64,000 bases of DNA from Thiohalomonas sp963783235 (GTDB taxonomy: Bacteria; Pseudomonadota; Gammaproteobacteria; Thiohalomonadales; Thiohalomonadaceae): assembly GCA_963783235.1 (NCBI GenBank), contig CAWAMN010000002.1, positions 248,001-312,000 on the forward strand. Reading direction: 5' to 3'. This document shows, one piece after another, positions 34,472-42,191 of the stretch. Position 1 is the first letter of the stretch, and each line of letters begins with the position of its first letter. The notes beneath the pieces were generated by a model that was given only the letters and a program-made list of their open reading frames with translations, did not search any database and had not been told where the DNA came from. A program made the position numbers and the translations under genes.

Positions 34472-35241
34472 CCTTTGCCACCCCCACTCGGCACCGGTTT
34501 CTGGCGCGATTCGGGAGCCGGCCTTTTCATACTTCGAGCCATACCGAGCGGCTGATCGCCACGGTAGGCAGCTTTGTCGGCATCCTGCTCGTGCTACTGG
34601 TCAGTGCCCACATGTTCGATGTCCACGGTGCCGCCTTGGTCGTGGGCTCCACCGGCGCCTCTGCCGTACTGCTCTTTGCCGCCCCCCATAGCGTGCTTTC
34701 GCAGCCCTGGTCGCTGCTGGGCGGTCATCTGGTTTCCGCCGCCATCGGTGTCACCTGCGCCCGGTTTTTTGCCGATCCCTTCTTCGCCGGACCTATGGCT
34801 GTCGCCCTGGCCATCGGCACCATGCATTACCTGCGCTGCCTTCACCCACCCGGAGGCGCCACGGCGCTGGTCGCCGTCATTGGGGGTGAACCGCTACGCG
34901 AACTCGGCTACGGGTTTCTGGTTACCCCCGTGCTGGCCAACGTGTTGATCATTCTTACCGTCGCGGTGGTCATCAATTACCCTTTTCGCTGGCGGCGCTA
35001 CCCCGATTGGCTTTCCGCGCCGACGGGCAGCATTGGCGCCGAGGATCTCCAGCGGGAGAAGTGCATGATTGCGCATAGCGACCTCGTCTACGCCCTGTCG
35101 GAGATCGATTCCTTTATCGATGTCAGCGAAGAGGATCTGCTCCGGATCTACGGGCTGGCGATGCACCACACGAAGGAAGCCGACCCTGATCCGCAAACCT
35201 CGGAAGCCGACCCTGATCCGCAAACCTCGGAAGCCGCCTAG
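34468..35241 (+). CDS. HPP-family integral membrane protein
   Basis: 257 residues from GTG 34468. Four to five helices, with the family motif CLHPPGGATALVAVIGG after the third (MHYLRCLHPPGG). HPP proteins have been linked to nitrite transport in plastids and cyanobacteria; in other bacteria the substrate is open. A cytoplasmic tail of about 80 residues follows, ending in two exact copies of EADPDPQTS. The TAG stop lies in the CTAG beside MITE copy D. Divergent from a LysR regulator. Confidence 0.9.
   Translation: MTFATPTRHRFLARFGSRPFHTSSHTERLIATVGSFVGILLVLLVSAHMFDVHGAALVVGSTGASAVLLFAAPHSVLSQPWSLLGGHLVSAAIGVTCARFFADPFFAGPMAVALAIGTMHYLRCLHPPGGATALVAVIGGEPLRELGYGFLVTPVLANVLIILTVAVVINYPFRWRRYPDWLSAPTGSIGAEDLQREKCMIAHSDLVYALSEIDSFIDVSEEDLLRIYGLAMHHTKEADPDPQTSEADPDPQTSEAA
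35176..35229 (+). repeat. Exact 27-bp tandem duplication in the HPP gene
   Basis: Two in-frame copies of a 27-bp unit (35176-35202 and 35203-35229) encode EADPDPQTS twice at the C-terminus. The copies are identical at DNA level, so the duplication is recent or kept by slippage. Confidence 0.9.
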
Positions 35242-35384
35242 CAGCGGTTGAAAAACTCCCTCTACTACCGGGAGAGGGCCGGGATGAGGGGGATGCAAAT
35301 GCATGGTAACTACCTGTTTTTTATACCCCTCATCGTGGCCTTTCCCCTGAGGAAGAAGGGACAAAACCCTTTTTCCTCAGGCTG
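35242..35384. mobile_element. Family 1 MITE-like element, diverged copy D (143 bp)
   Basis: Left end CAGCGGTTGAAAAACTCCC, right end near TTTTTCCTCAGGCTG; inner palindromes of the family survive in altered form. Left flank CTAG (35238-35241) contains the HPP stop codon; right flank is CCAG (35385-35388). It is an old copy. The remaining 200 bp before the next gene hold nothing I recognise. Confidence 0.7.
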
Positions 35385-35583
35385 CCAGGTCGCGATTTTT
35401 TGCGGGGAGGCGACCATCGTCTCGGCTCTGTCGCGCGGTAAGTCGCCCGTCGATGCATAATGGGGGATTCAATCCAACCGGACATCGGTCCATGCGCTCC
35501 TCTGAAAACCTTTCGACATCCGATCCTACTGACAGCCTGCTTGCGCACCCGCATTCCAGCCACCGCCCCCGCCGGGTAGTCAC

Positions 35584-36267
35584 ATGATCCCGTGGGAACT
35601 GCTCGATAGCGCCCCGGTTACCGGTGATCGAGGCGAACTTCGGCTCTACCGTCGCAGGGAGGAGTTCTCCATTTTGGTCTCCGGCGGGGGCGGCGAGCTG
35701 ATGAACAGCCGGGTTCACGGATCCGAGGATGCACTGGCCGAACTCGCCTGTTCGCCGTTGGCCGACCGGAACGGCCCGCGCGTGCTGATCGGGGGGTTGG
35801 GTATGGGCTTCACACTGGCGGCCGCTCTCAAACAGCTGCCGGAGAGCGCAGAGGTGGTCGTGGCCGAACTGGTACCGGCGGTCGTTAAGTGGAATCGTGA
35901 GCTTCTGGGCGGACTGGCCGGTCACCCGCTCGATGATCCGCGAACCGCGGTGCGTGTCGGTGACGTCGGTGCCGTCCTGAAAAGGGAGCGGAGTGCGTTT
36001 GACGCCATTCTGCTCGACGTGGACAACGGCCCGGAGGGGCTGACCCGCCGCGAAAACGACTGGCTCTATTCCTTCAAGGGTTTGGACGCCGCGTTCGACG
36101 CCCTGCTCCCATCGGGGGTTCTGGCGGTCTGGTCAGCGGGTCCGGACGGCGCTTTTGCCGATCGCCTGCGGCAGGTCGGCTTCGATGTCGAGGAGACCGT
36201 CGCGCGGGCTCACGGGCCGAAGAAAGGGGCCCGTCATACCATTTGGCTGGCGAAACGACCGCTATGA
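35584..36267 (+). CDS. Spermidine-synthase-like methyltransferase-fold protein
   Basis: 227 residues of Rossmann type: VLIGGLGMGFTLAAAL is the SAM-site glycine loop, VVVAELVPAVVKWNRELLG the acidic strand, DAILLDVDNGPEGLTRREN the next motif. These match the spermidine-synthase-like proteins that lack the N-terminal polyamine-synthase domain. A biological substrate is not known for this branch. It stands alone between two mobile elements. Confidence 0.85.
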   Translation: MIPWELLDSAPVTGDRGELRLYRRREEFSILVSGGGGELMNSRVHGSEDALAELACSPLADRNGPRVLIGGLGMGFTLAAALKQLPESAEVVVAELVPAVVKWNRELLGGLAGHPLDDPRTAVRVGDVGAVLKRERSAFDAILLDVDNGPEGLTRRENDWLYSFKGLDAAFDALLPSGVLAVWSAGPDGAFADRLRQVGFDVEETVARAHGPKKGARHTIWLAKRPL

Positions 36268-36293
36268 ACTTCATTCTTTGAGTTCAGCGCTAG

Positions 36294-36433
36294 CAGGCTG
36301 TTGAAAAAGGTTTTTATCCCTTCTCCCTGAGGGAGAAGGTTAGGATGAGGGGGATAAAATCAGTAACTTACCTTTTATTGAGTCCCCTCACCCCAGCCCT
36401 CTCCCTCTGGAGAGGGTGTTTTTCAACAGCCTG
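36294..36433. mobile_element. Family 1 MITE-like element, copy E (140 bp)
   Basis: Perfect CAGGCTGTTGAAAAA/TTTTTCAACAGCCTG ends, CTAG on both sides (36290-36293, 36434-36437). Differs from copy C at only a few positions. Its right CTAG is also the left CTAG of the family 3 element that follows. Confidence 0.9.
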
Positions 36434-36437
36434 CTAG

Positions 36438-36587
36438 AGCACCGAACAGATAAAAACCTGGAGGGCGTAAATCATTGATATTGGGGCGTGGGCCGCAGGG
36501 ATGCGGCCCTCGAGCCTACAGGGATGTATTTACGGCGTCCCCAAAATCAACGATTTGCAGCCACCCCCACGTAACCTGTTCGGTGCT
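36438..36587. mobile_element. Family 3 MITE-like element, long copy (150 bp)
   Basis: Perfect 12-bp terminal inverted repeats AGCACCGAACAG and CTGTTCGGTGCT, extended by the flanking CTAG at 36434-36437 and 36588-36591. The centre has GGGCCGCAGGGATGCGGCCC, an imperfect palindrome, and CCTACAGGGATGTATTTACG. The right CTAG contains the stop codon of the YbaN-like gene on the minus strand. Homologous to 25850-25970. Confidence 0.85.
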
Positions 36588-36989
36588 CTAGTCGCCGGCT
36601 GGCAAGCGGGCCGGTTCAGTCGGGGGCGGACGCGTCACGATATACGTTGCGATAGCCGTAAACAGAAGAGCCATTGCGAGCGGAATCAACGGCCCGTTGC
36701 TATGCCAGACTATTCCGGACCAGCTGAAGGCGAGCAGCAGCACGGCCATCTGCTTGGCGCGTCGGGGAACGGCCCGCTCCTTTTCCCAGCAATGCAGAAG
36801 CGGTCCGAAATGGCGATGGGTTTCGAGCCAGCGCCGCAGCCGTTCGGAGCCACGGCTGGCTGCCCAGGCGGCCACCAGAAGAAAAGGTACCGTCGGTAAG
36901 CCAGGCAGCGCGACGCCGGCAAGCGCAAGGCCCGTGAAGAGATAGGCCAACAGGGCAAAGGGCCAACGGTTATCTCGAAACGGCATCAT
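36588..36989 (-). CDS. YbaN-family (DUF454) inner-membrane protein
   Basis: 133 residues. Helices FALLAYLFTGLALAGVALPG and the region after KQMAVLLLAFSWSGIVW. The DUF454 signature LPGLPTVPFLLVAAWAASRGS followed by RRWLETHRHFGPLLHCWEKERAV and PRRAKQMAV is complete. The family is of unknown function. The TAG stop is inside the element target duplication at 36588-36591. Confidence 0.92.
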   Translation of the reverse strand: MMPFRDNRWPFALLAYLFTGLALAGVALPGLPTVPFLLVAAWAASRGSERLRRWLETHRHFGPLLHCWEKERAVPRRAKQMAVLLLAFSWSGIVWHSNGPLIPLAMALLFTAIATYIVTRPPPTEPARLPAGD

Positions 36990-37116
36990 TTGAATTCAGC
37001 GAATCCCGAGTTATCAAATCAAGTATAAGGCGCTGCGATTTATCCCGCAATCGACCCTAAACCGGGCAGGAGTGGCTGAAGGCGTCGTTCCAACTCATCT
37101 GTTCGTTCACGCCTCT

Positions 37117-37566
37117 TCAGTCCTCTTCCGCTGACGCCCCCTGCGGCGGCGCCCCAGCCATTTGTTGCAGTGCATCAAACACACGAGCGCGATCAACGGT
37201 GGCCAGATACTTCAGGTTCAAAACGCGCTCTCCCATCGCCCCGAGATCCAGGACCAATCGTCCGCGCGGCCGTACGGTGACGGCTGTGAGTTGGCCGGGC
37301 CGGACGACCAGAAAGTTGGGCCGGCCGAAGCGCAGTCGTTCGAGGAGCGTGATTTCTGCATCGGTGATCGTCGCGATGGGGATACGAAACAGATTGATCA
37401 CCCAGGATAGAGCGAAGAGCAACCAAACCACGGCGATGAACGTGGCCAGGTGAAGGTCATGGGTGATATAGAACCAGGAAGCGCGCAAAAGAAGCAGCGA
37501 CAAAATGATCCAAACCAGCCGGCGCATCGAGCTGGCATACAGACGTATGCCCGTGCTTTGGTTCAT
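37117..37566 (-). CDS. Membrane protein of unknown function
   Basis: 149 residues. Two helices near the start (LVWIILSLLLLRASWFYI, LATFIAVVWLLFALSWVINLF), then a soluble domain of about 85 residues with ITDAEITLLERLRFGRPN and LVLDLGAMGERVLNLKYLA, which has the look of a small PH-like beta fold. No family is recognised with certainty. It is divergent from the TraB-like gene and appears to stand alone. Confidence 0.65.
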   Translation of the reverse strand: MNQSTGIRLYASSMRRLVWIILSLLLLRASWFYITHDLHLATFIAVVWLLFALSWVINLFRIPIATITDAEITLLERLRFGRPNFLVVRPGQLTAVTVRPRGRLVLDLGAMGERVLNLKYLATVDRARVFDALQQMAGAPPQGASAEED

Positions 37567-37827
37567 TCGTCGAGGCTCCGTAAGAGGCTGGAACCACCAC
37601 CAATATCACATGCACGGATAACTGCCTACTCCTACCGCGGTACTACAGCACAAGGAGTAGGGTTTCGGGAGGTCCAGGTTTTGATCGAATCCAACTTCCC
37701 GTTAACGGGTATTCGCCGTCCCTGGCGTGACCCGTCGATTCAGATCCGTTCTATCCGTGCGGGCAACCCTTGCCTGTCGACGTTGCCGACGACCCAATCG
37801 GTCAGGAAGGTGACACCGGGGCGACGG

Positions 37828-38043
37828 TCACCGGTATTCACACCGAGTTGCCTGGCATCCTCGTGGCTTCAGGTGCGGCTGTTTTTTTCCAGTTATCCAG
37901 CAGAGCGGCATAGCCGGAGCGCATTCACGCGTGCCCCAAATGAACCCGACCGCCAAGGCAGCAGCCAATTGACCCGGCCAAAGTACTCCGTTGTATCGCT
38001 CGAAAAACCGGCCCGAAAAACCCGCATTCGTACCCACACTCAC
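37828..38043 (-). pseudogene. Possible remnant of a DUF6064-like membrane protein
   Basis: Within the 540-bp gap 37567-38115 a short minus-strand frame contains FFERYNGVLWPGQLAAALA. This resembles the start of DUF6064 membrane proteins (FF..YN.alWPaQ). The remainder does not continue as a membrane protein and the frame decays. No other gene-like signal is visible in this gap. The long plus-strand frame through it has coding properties unlike a real protein. Low confidence. Confidence 0.25.
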
Positions 38044-38115
38044 GGTGCGGTTAGTTGTCTACTCCTGCCGGGGTGGTCGATACTTCTTCTCACCCACCGA
38101 CTTCCGATGGAATTT

Positions 38116-39324
38116 ATGACCGCATCCCTTCGCCAGGAACCGACCCGCATCGTCAGGCGCGGCCGTGTCGAATTTACCCTTCTGGGAACCGCCCACATTT
38201 CGCGGGCCAGTACCGAAGAGGTTATACGCCAGCTCGATCAGGGGCAGTACGATGCGGTTGCCGTGGAACTCTGCCCCTCCCGCCATGCGGCGTTAACCTC
38301 TCCGGATCTCTGGGGGCAGACTGATCTCTTTCGACTGATCCGAGAAGGCAAGGCGGGGATGCTAGCCGCATCCCTGGCGCTGGGTGGCTATCAGAGGCGC
38401 CTGGCCGAGCAATTTGGCGTCGAGCCGGGGGCAGAAATGCGGGCAGCGGTGGAGCGTGCGCTTGTCCATCACATTCCCGTTCTACTGGTGGACCGCGATA
38501 TCGGTACTACGCTCAAACGCACCTACCGAAGTGTATCCCGCGCGCAGCGGTTTACTATCCTCGGCGGACTGCTGGCCAGCGTCGTCTCCCGTGAAAAGGT
38601 GAGCGAGGAAGAGGTCGAACGGCTGAAAGAGGGCGATATCCTTGAAACCACCTTTGCGGAATTCACCGGCCGCGCCTCCAGTCTGCAGGGACCTCTGATC
38701 GATGAGCGCGATCGCTTCATGGCCGCCCGCCTGTGTGAAGAGACCGGGGATGCGGGTTATCGCCGGGTGCTGGTCGTGGTAGGGGCCGGTCACCTGAAGG
38801 GGCTCGCCCACTACCTATCCCGCGGCGAAGGGTGTGATGATCCACGGGCGACGGTCGCCCGACTGGAAGCTCTCCCTCCCCGTGCGCGCTGGCCCCGCGT
38901 TCTGCCATGGGCCGTGGTGGCCATTATCCTCACCGGCTTTGCCATCGGCTTTGCCCGCAGTCCCGAATTGGGTGCCCTGCTGGTGTGGGAGTGGATCCTC
39001 CTCAATGGCGCGTTATCGGCCATCGGCGCCATCATTGCCGGTGCCCACCCCTTGACCGTCATCGCCGCCTTTGTCGCGGCCCCCTGGACGTCGCTGAACC
39101 CGATGATCGGTGCCAGCATGGTCGCGGGGGCCGTCGAGGTATGGCTGCGCAAACCGCGCGTGGCCGATTTCGGCACGCTTCGCTCCGACGTCACGTCACT
39201 GCGAGGCTGGTGGCGCAATCGGGTTTCCCGCACCCTGCTGGTCTTCTTCCTGGCCGGTTTTGGCTCCTCTCTGGGCACCTATCTGGCCGGATTCAGAATT
39301 TACGACCATCTCCTCGGCACCTAA
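38116..39324 (+). CDS. TraB/PrgY-family protein with C-terminal membrane domain
   Basis: 402 residues from ATG 38116 (ATG 38107 also possible; the longer upstream frame is not convincing). The N-terminal soluble TraB domain has VEFTLLGTAHISRASTEEV, DAVAVELCPSRHAAL, HIPVLLVDRDIGTTLKR and VLVVVGAGHLKGL. Conserved Glu and His residues resemble the Tiki/TraB metalloprotease-like fold. The C-terminal 140 residues form about four helices (VLPWAVVAIILTGFAIGFA and onward). PrgY blocks pheromone activity in Enterococcus; in proteobacteria the role is unknown. Confidence 0.88.
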   Translation: MTASLRQEPTRIVRRGRVEFTLLGTAHISRASTEEVIRQLDQGQYDAVAVELCPSRHAALTSPDLWGQTDLFRLIREGKAGMLAASLALGGYQRRLAEQFGVEPGAEMRAAVERALVHHIPVLLVDRDIGTTLKRTYRSVSRAQRFTILGGLLASVVSREKVSEEEVERLKEGDILETTFAEFTGRASSLQGPLIDERDRFMAARLCEETGDAGYRRVLVVVGAGHLKGLAHYLSRGEGCDDPRATVARLEALPPRARWPRVLPWAVVAIILTGFAIGFARSPELGALLVWEWILLNGALSAIGAIIAGAHPLTVIAAFVAAPWTSLNPMIGASMVAGAVEVWLRKPRVADFGTLRSDVTSLRGWWRNRVSRTLLVFFLAGFGSSLGTYLAGFRIYDHLLGT

Positions 39325-39345
39325 ACGGGATTTCCCGAGCCCTAA

Positions 39346-39485
39346 CAGGCTGTTGAAAAACACCCTCTCCAGAGGGAGAGGGCTGGGGTGAGGGGACTCA
39401 ATAAAAGGTAAGTTACTGATTTTATCCCCCTCATCCTAACCTTCTCCCTCAGGGAGAAGGGACAAAAACCTTTTTCAACAGCCTG
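39346..39485. mobile_element. Family 1 MITE-like element, copy F (140 bp)
   Basis: Perfect 15-bp terminal inverted repeats, CTAA on both sides (39342-39345, 39486-39489). Same orientation as copy A and almost identical to it. Lies 21 bp after the TraB-like gene. Confidence 0.9.
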
Positions 39486-39505
39486 CTAAACGCTCCCTGG
39501 AGCCT

Positions 39506-39796
39506 TTATGACTCGGAGTCGATGTAGTCGTCACGACCGGAGAGGATACCCTTGAGCCGTGCCGAGCCCACAATGTGCAGGACGAACCCTGCCGCGGCGA
39601 AGAAAAACACAGAGGCGAGGAGACTGGCGTGGATCGGATCGATGGTGGATTTGGGCGTATAGAGGAACACCGACGCCACAAAGCCCGCCGCCAGGAGATA
39701 GAACAGCAGGGCGAAGCCGAAGGCGATCCGCTGACCGGTGGTACGGCCAACGCTGCGCTCGGCGCGTAACGGTAGACCAAAGAGGGAATGGGACAT
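39506..39796 (-). CDS. Small two-helix membrane protein
   Basis: 96 residues. Helices IAFGFALLFYLLAAGFVASVF and LLASVFFFAAAGFVLHIVG. The cytoplasmic or C-terminal part ends acidic (GILSGRDDYIDSES). No family is recognised. The 20 bp between its stop and copy F contain no terminator. A real gene is likely from its membrane pattern but the function is unknown. Confidence 0.6.
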   Translation of the reverse strand: MSHSLFGLPLRAERSVGRTTGQRIAFGFALLFYLLAAGFVASVFLYTPKSTIDPIHASLLASVFFFAAAGFVLHIVGSARLKGILSGRDDYIDSES

Positions 39797-39976
39797 AGCT
39801 GCTTTCTAGGTAGGATGGAACCCGATTGTCCGGCAAATCCCCTGACCCAACATTGAGCTGAGTCAATTTTGATGCGAGCGAATGCCGCCGCTGATTCGAC
39901 AGCGGCGGCCAAAGACGCTTACGGGACCAAGACATCGCAACGCCATAGCCCCGAATCCGCCGTCTGAGCAGAGATA

Positions 39977-40312
39977 TTATTCGACGCCGTTCAATCCGGG
40001 CATCACCCCTTCGGTCACCTCGAAGGCACTGAACTCCTCCTCATCAAGGCTGCCGTCCTGGTTGATATCTGCGGCCTCGAACTGACGGTTCAGGTCATCG
40101 ATATGGGAGACCTCTTCCGGGTCGAGTCCTCCATCACCATTGCGATCGAGTTCACTGAACGGGGGGAAGGGACCCTCACCCGGGTCGTCGGCAGTGAAAT
40201 CGGAAATCTCGGCATCTGTTTCGCCGGGTGCCACCGTATGGACAGCCCAAGAGTTCGACGAAGTAATCAGGATCAGAAGGGATGCGAACAGGCCCAAGCT
40301 ACGCATGATCAT
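39977..40312 (-). CDS. Exported EF-hand calcium-binding protein
   Basis: 111 residues from ATG 40312, 6 bp after AAGGAGG. Signal peptide (MRSLGLFASLLILITSSNSWA). Two EF-hand loops: DRNGDGGLDPEEV and DINQDGSLDEEEF, each with the expected Asp/Asn/Glu ligands. It is short and acidic, so it is a calcium-binding periplasmic protein of unknown target. A 385-bp gap to the next gene is filled mainly by the family 2 element. Confidence 0.85.
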   Translation of the reverse strand: MIMRSLGLFASLLILITSSNSWAVHTVAPGETDAEISDFTADDPGEGPFPPFSELDRNGDGGLDPEEVSHIDDLNRQFEAADINQDGSLDEEEFSAFEVTEGVMPGLNGVE

Positions 40313-40435
40313 GATTAGCCTCCTTGCCATGGCATGCAGGTGTTTCCTTTCAGACTAGGATAGCGTACGCCGTTAGATGCTGGACAAAAGTGAGCGCCGA
40401 CTCATGGTTTGCAGCCCCTTTGTGCTGCCCACTAG

Positions 40436-40697
40436 TGTACTGTTGCATGCTTGGCGGTGCATTCAGCGAGCCGCTGGCCGGCCAGATGCAAGGCGCGTTT
40501 CGCAGGGAATGGCGCGCCCTTTCCAAGAAACGCAACGCCGCAGATGGCCGGCCAGCGGCTCGCCCGGAGGGAGCCCCCCAAAAACGCCATGACGGCGTTG
40601 CAGCGCTTGACAAGGGAATAACCATTGCCTGCGCGCTGCGCCTTGTCCTGACATTTTTGGGGGGCTCTGAATGTATCGCCAAGCATGCAACAGTACA
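40436..40697. mobile_element. Family 2 MITE-like element, full copy (262 bp)
   Basis: Terminal inverted repeats start TGTACTGTTGCATGC and run about 30 bp with two mismatches to the far end. Flanked by CTAG at 40432-40435 and 40698-40701. The right CTAG contains the stop codon of the GGDEF gene on the minus strand. Inner inverted words such as CGCTGGCCGGCCA and TGGCCGGCCAGCG pair too. No open frame of note. A half copy lies at 31175-31248. Confidence 0.85.
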
Positions 40698-42032
40698 CTA
40701 GCTGGCCACGCGGTTTCGGCCACCCTTTTTGGCCCGGTATAGCGCCTTGTCCGCTGCCTTGATCACGCTGTCAGGATTTCGGCTCTTTCCCTCTCGCTCG
40801 GCGACGCCGGCACTTACGGTGATGGTGACAGTCCGAGTGCTGCCTTTTCCGGGTTTCTTCGCACTCGCCTTGCGGGGACGTCCCTTGCCGCGCACAGTGA
40901 ATGGCGATGCGGCGATCGTCTCACGTAGCCGCTCCAGATGGGGCAGTGTGGCTTCCAGCGGCTTGCCCGGATACAGGACCGTGAACTCCTCGCCACCATA
41001 GCGGAAAGCTTTTCCGCCACCGGTCACTTTTGACATGCGCGCGGCCACCATCTTGAGTACCTCGTCCCCGACATCATGGCCGTAGCTGTCATTGAATTTC
41101 TTGAAGTGATCCACATCGAGCATGGCGATGGTGTAGCGGCCACCCAGTTTCAGCAGCGCCTGATTGAGGGCGCGCCGGCCGGGCAGTCCCGTCAATTCAT
41201 CGCGAAAAGCCATACTGTAGGAGATTTCCAACACCGCGATAATCAGGATCAGTAACGCGCTGGCAAAAAGATTCGTGATCGTTTTGGATTCCGCCGGCAG
41301 GAGTAGTGCAAAAAGCATTAGCGCCAATGCCCAGAAGAACCCGTTTTCCATTGCACTGTGGTGGCGCAGTCCGAGATAGGCGGTGACGGCCAAGCCGAAG
41401 GCAAAGGCCAGCAGTGCGGGCTGACCCAGCCTGAAATCAGGCAGCACTTGCCAGTCGATGAGTCGCGCATCGAGCAGGTTCAGCCAATGGTGCTGCTGAT
41501 AGTGGAACAGCGCCCAGATGGCGAGGGGTTGGGCAACTATGATTGTCCAGCGCACGGAGCCGTGCCACGTGAAAATCCCCCGCTCCTTGAGGAGCGCGAG
41601 CAAGGCGACATTGAGCGGTAGAAGAACTGCGGCGGCCTCGGTCACACCCGGGAACGAGTGACCGTACAGCGTACCCAAATGTCCGTGAAACCATCCGGCC
41701 ATGGCGATAATCACGGCGGCGAACACCAAACGGCTGCGATCGAAGCGCCAGCCCAGCAGCAGCGCACTCACAAGCACTGCGGTGGCATAGAGACCGGCGA
41801 GGGGCTTGCTCCATTTGAGAAATTCGGGATAACGCACGGCGATGAGGCTGCCCAGAAAAAGCAGACCTCCGGGAAGCAAAAACGATATCAAGCGGCGGCC
41901 GGTGGCAAATCCCACAAAAGGTTCCTTTGTAAATTGAACAGCAGGGTCGGGAAGGTGTGTTGTCACCGTATATACGACCACTCGCCCACTGTAATCGAAA
42001 TGCCGAAAACGCTCTAGCGTAGTGCCCGGCAC
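40698..42032 (-). CDS. Membrane-bound diguanylate cyclase (GGDEF domain)
   Basis: 444 residues as drawn from GTG 42032; a later start is possible because the first 40 residues look poorly conserved. About eight helices (residues 45-275: LISFLLPGGLLFLGSLIAV through ITNLFASALLILIIAVLEIS) precede a GGDEF domain: MAFRDELTGLPGRRALNQALL, AMLDVDHFKKFNDSYGHDVGD, FRYGGEEFTVLYPG. The GGEEF signature is intact, so it should make c-di-GMP. The Arg/Lys-rich insert RGKGRPRKASAKKPGK is unusual for the domain. The TAG stop lies in a mobile-element target duplication. A PilZ protein is encoded 10 kb away. Confidence 0.92.
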   Translation of the reverse strand: MPGTTLERFRHFDYSGRVVVYTVTTHLPDPAVQFTKEPFVGFATGRRLISFLLPGGLLFLGSLIAVRYPEFLKWSKPLAGLYATAVLVSALLLGWRFDRSRLVFAAVIIAMAGWFHGHLGTLYGHSFPGVTEAAAVLLPLNVALLALLKERGIFTWHGSVRWTIIVAQPLAIWALFHYQQHHWLNLLDARLIDWQVLPDFRLGQPALLAFAFGLAVTAYLGLRHHSAMENGFFWALALMLFALLLPAESKTITNLFASALLILIIAVLEISYSMAFRDELTGLPGRRALNQALLKLGGRYTIAMLDVDHFKKFNDSYGHDVGDEVLKMVAARMSKVTGGGKAFRYGGEEFTVLYPGKPLEATLPHLERLRETIAASPFTVRGKGRPRKASAKKPGKGSTRTVTITVSAGVAEREGKSRNPDSVIKAADKALYRAKKGGRNRVAS

Positions 42033-42191
42033 TCATCGAAAATCGCCGACCAGCAGACCACCCGGTCTCAAATTAATATCGTTTCATCGAGCCCCTGCCG
42101 GGTACAGTCCTTACGATCGCCCAGGTCGACTGCCGTACCAGAGCGGAAAAGAGGCGAACGAATGCGGAGGAAGTGTATTTTTCGCTATTGC

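Noticed and set aside
37450..38106. N-terminal extension of the TraB-like gene by 220 codons
   Set aside because: The extension overlaps the divergent gene start, has no domain and low-complexity Arg/Ser composition; the TraB domain begins just after ATG 38107/38116.
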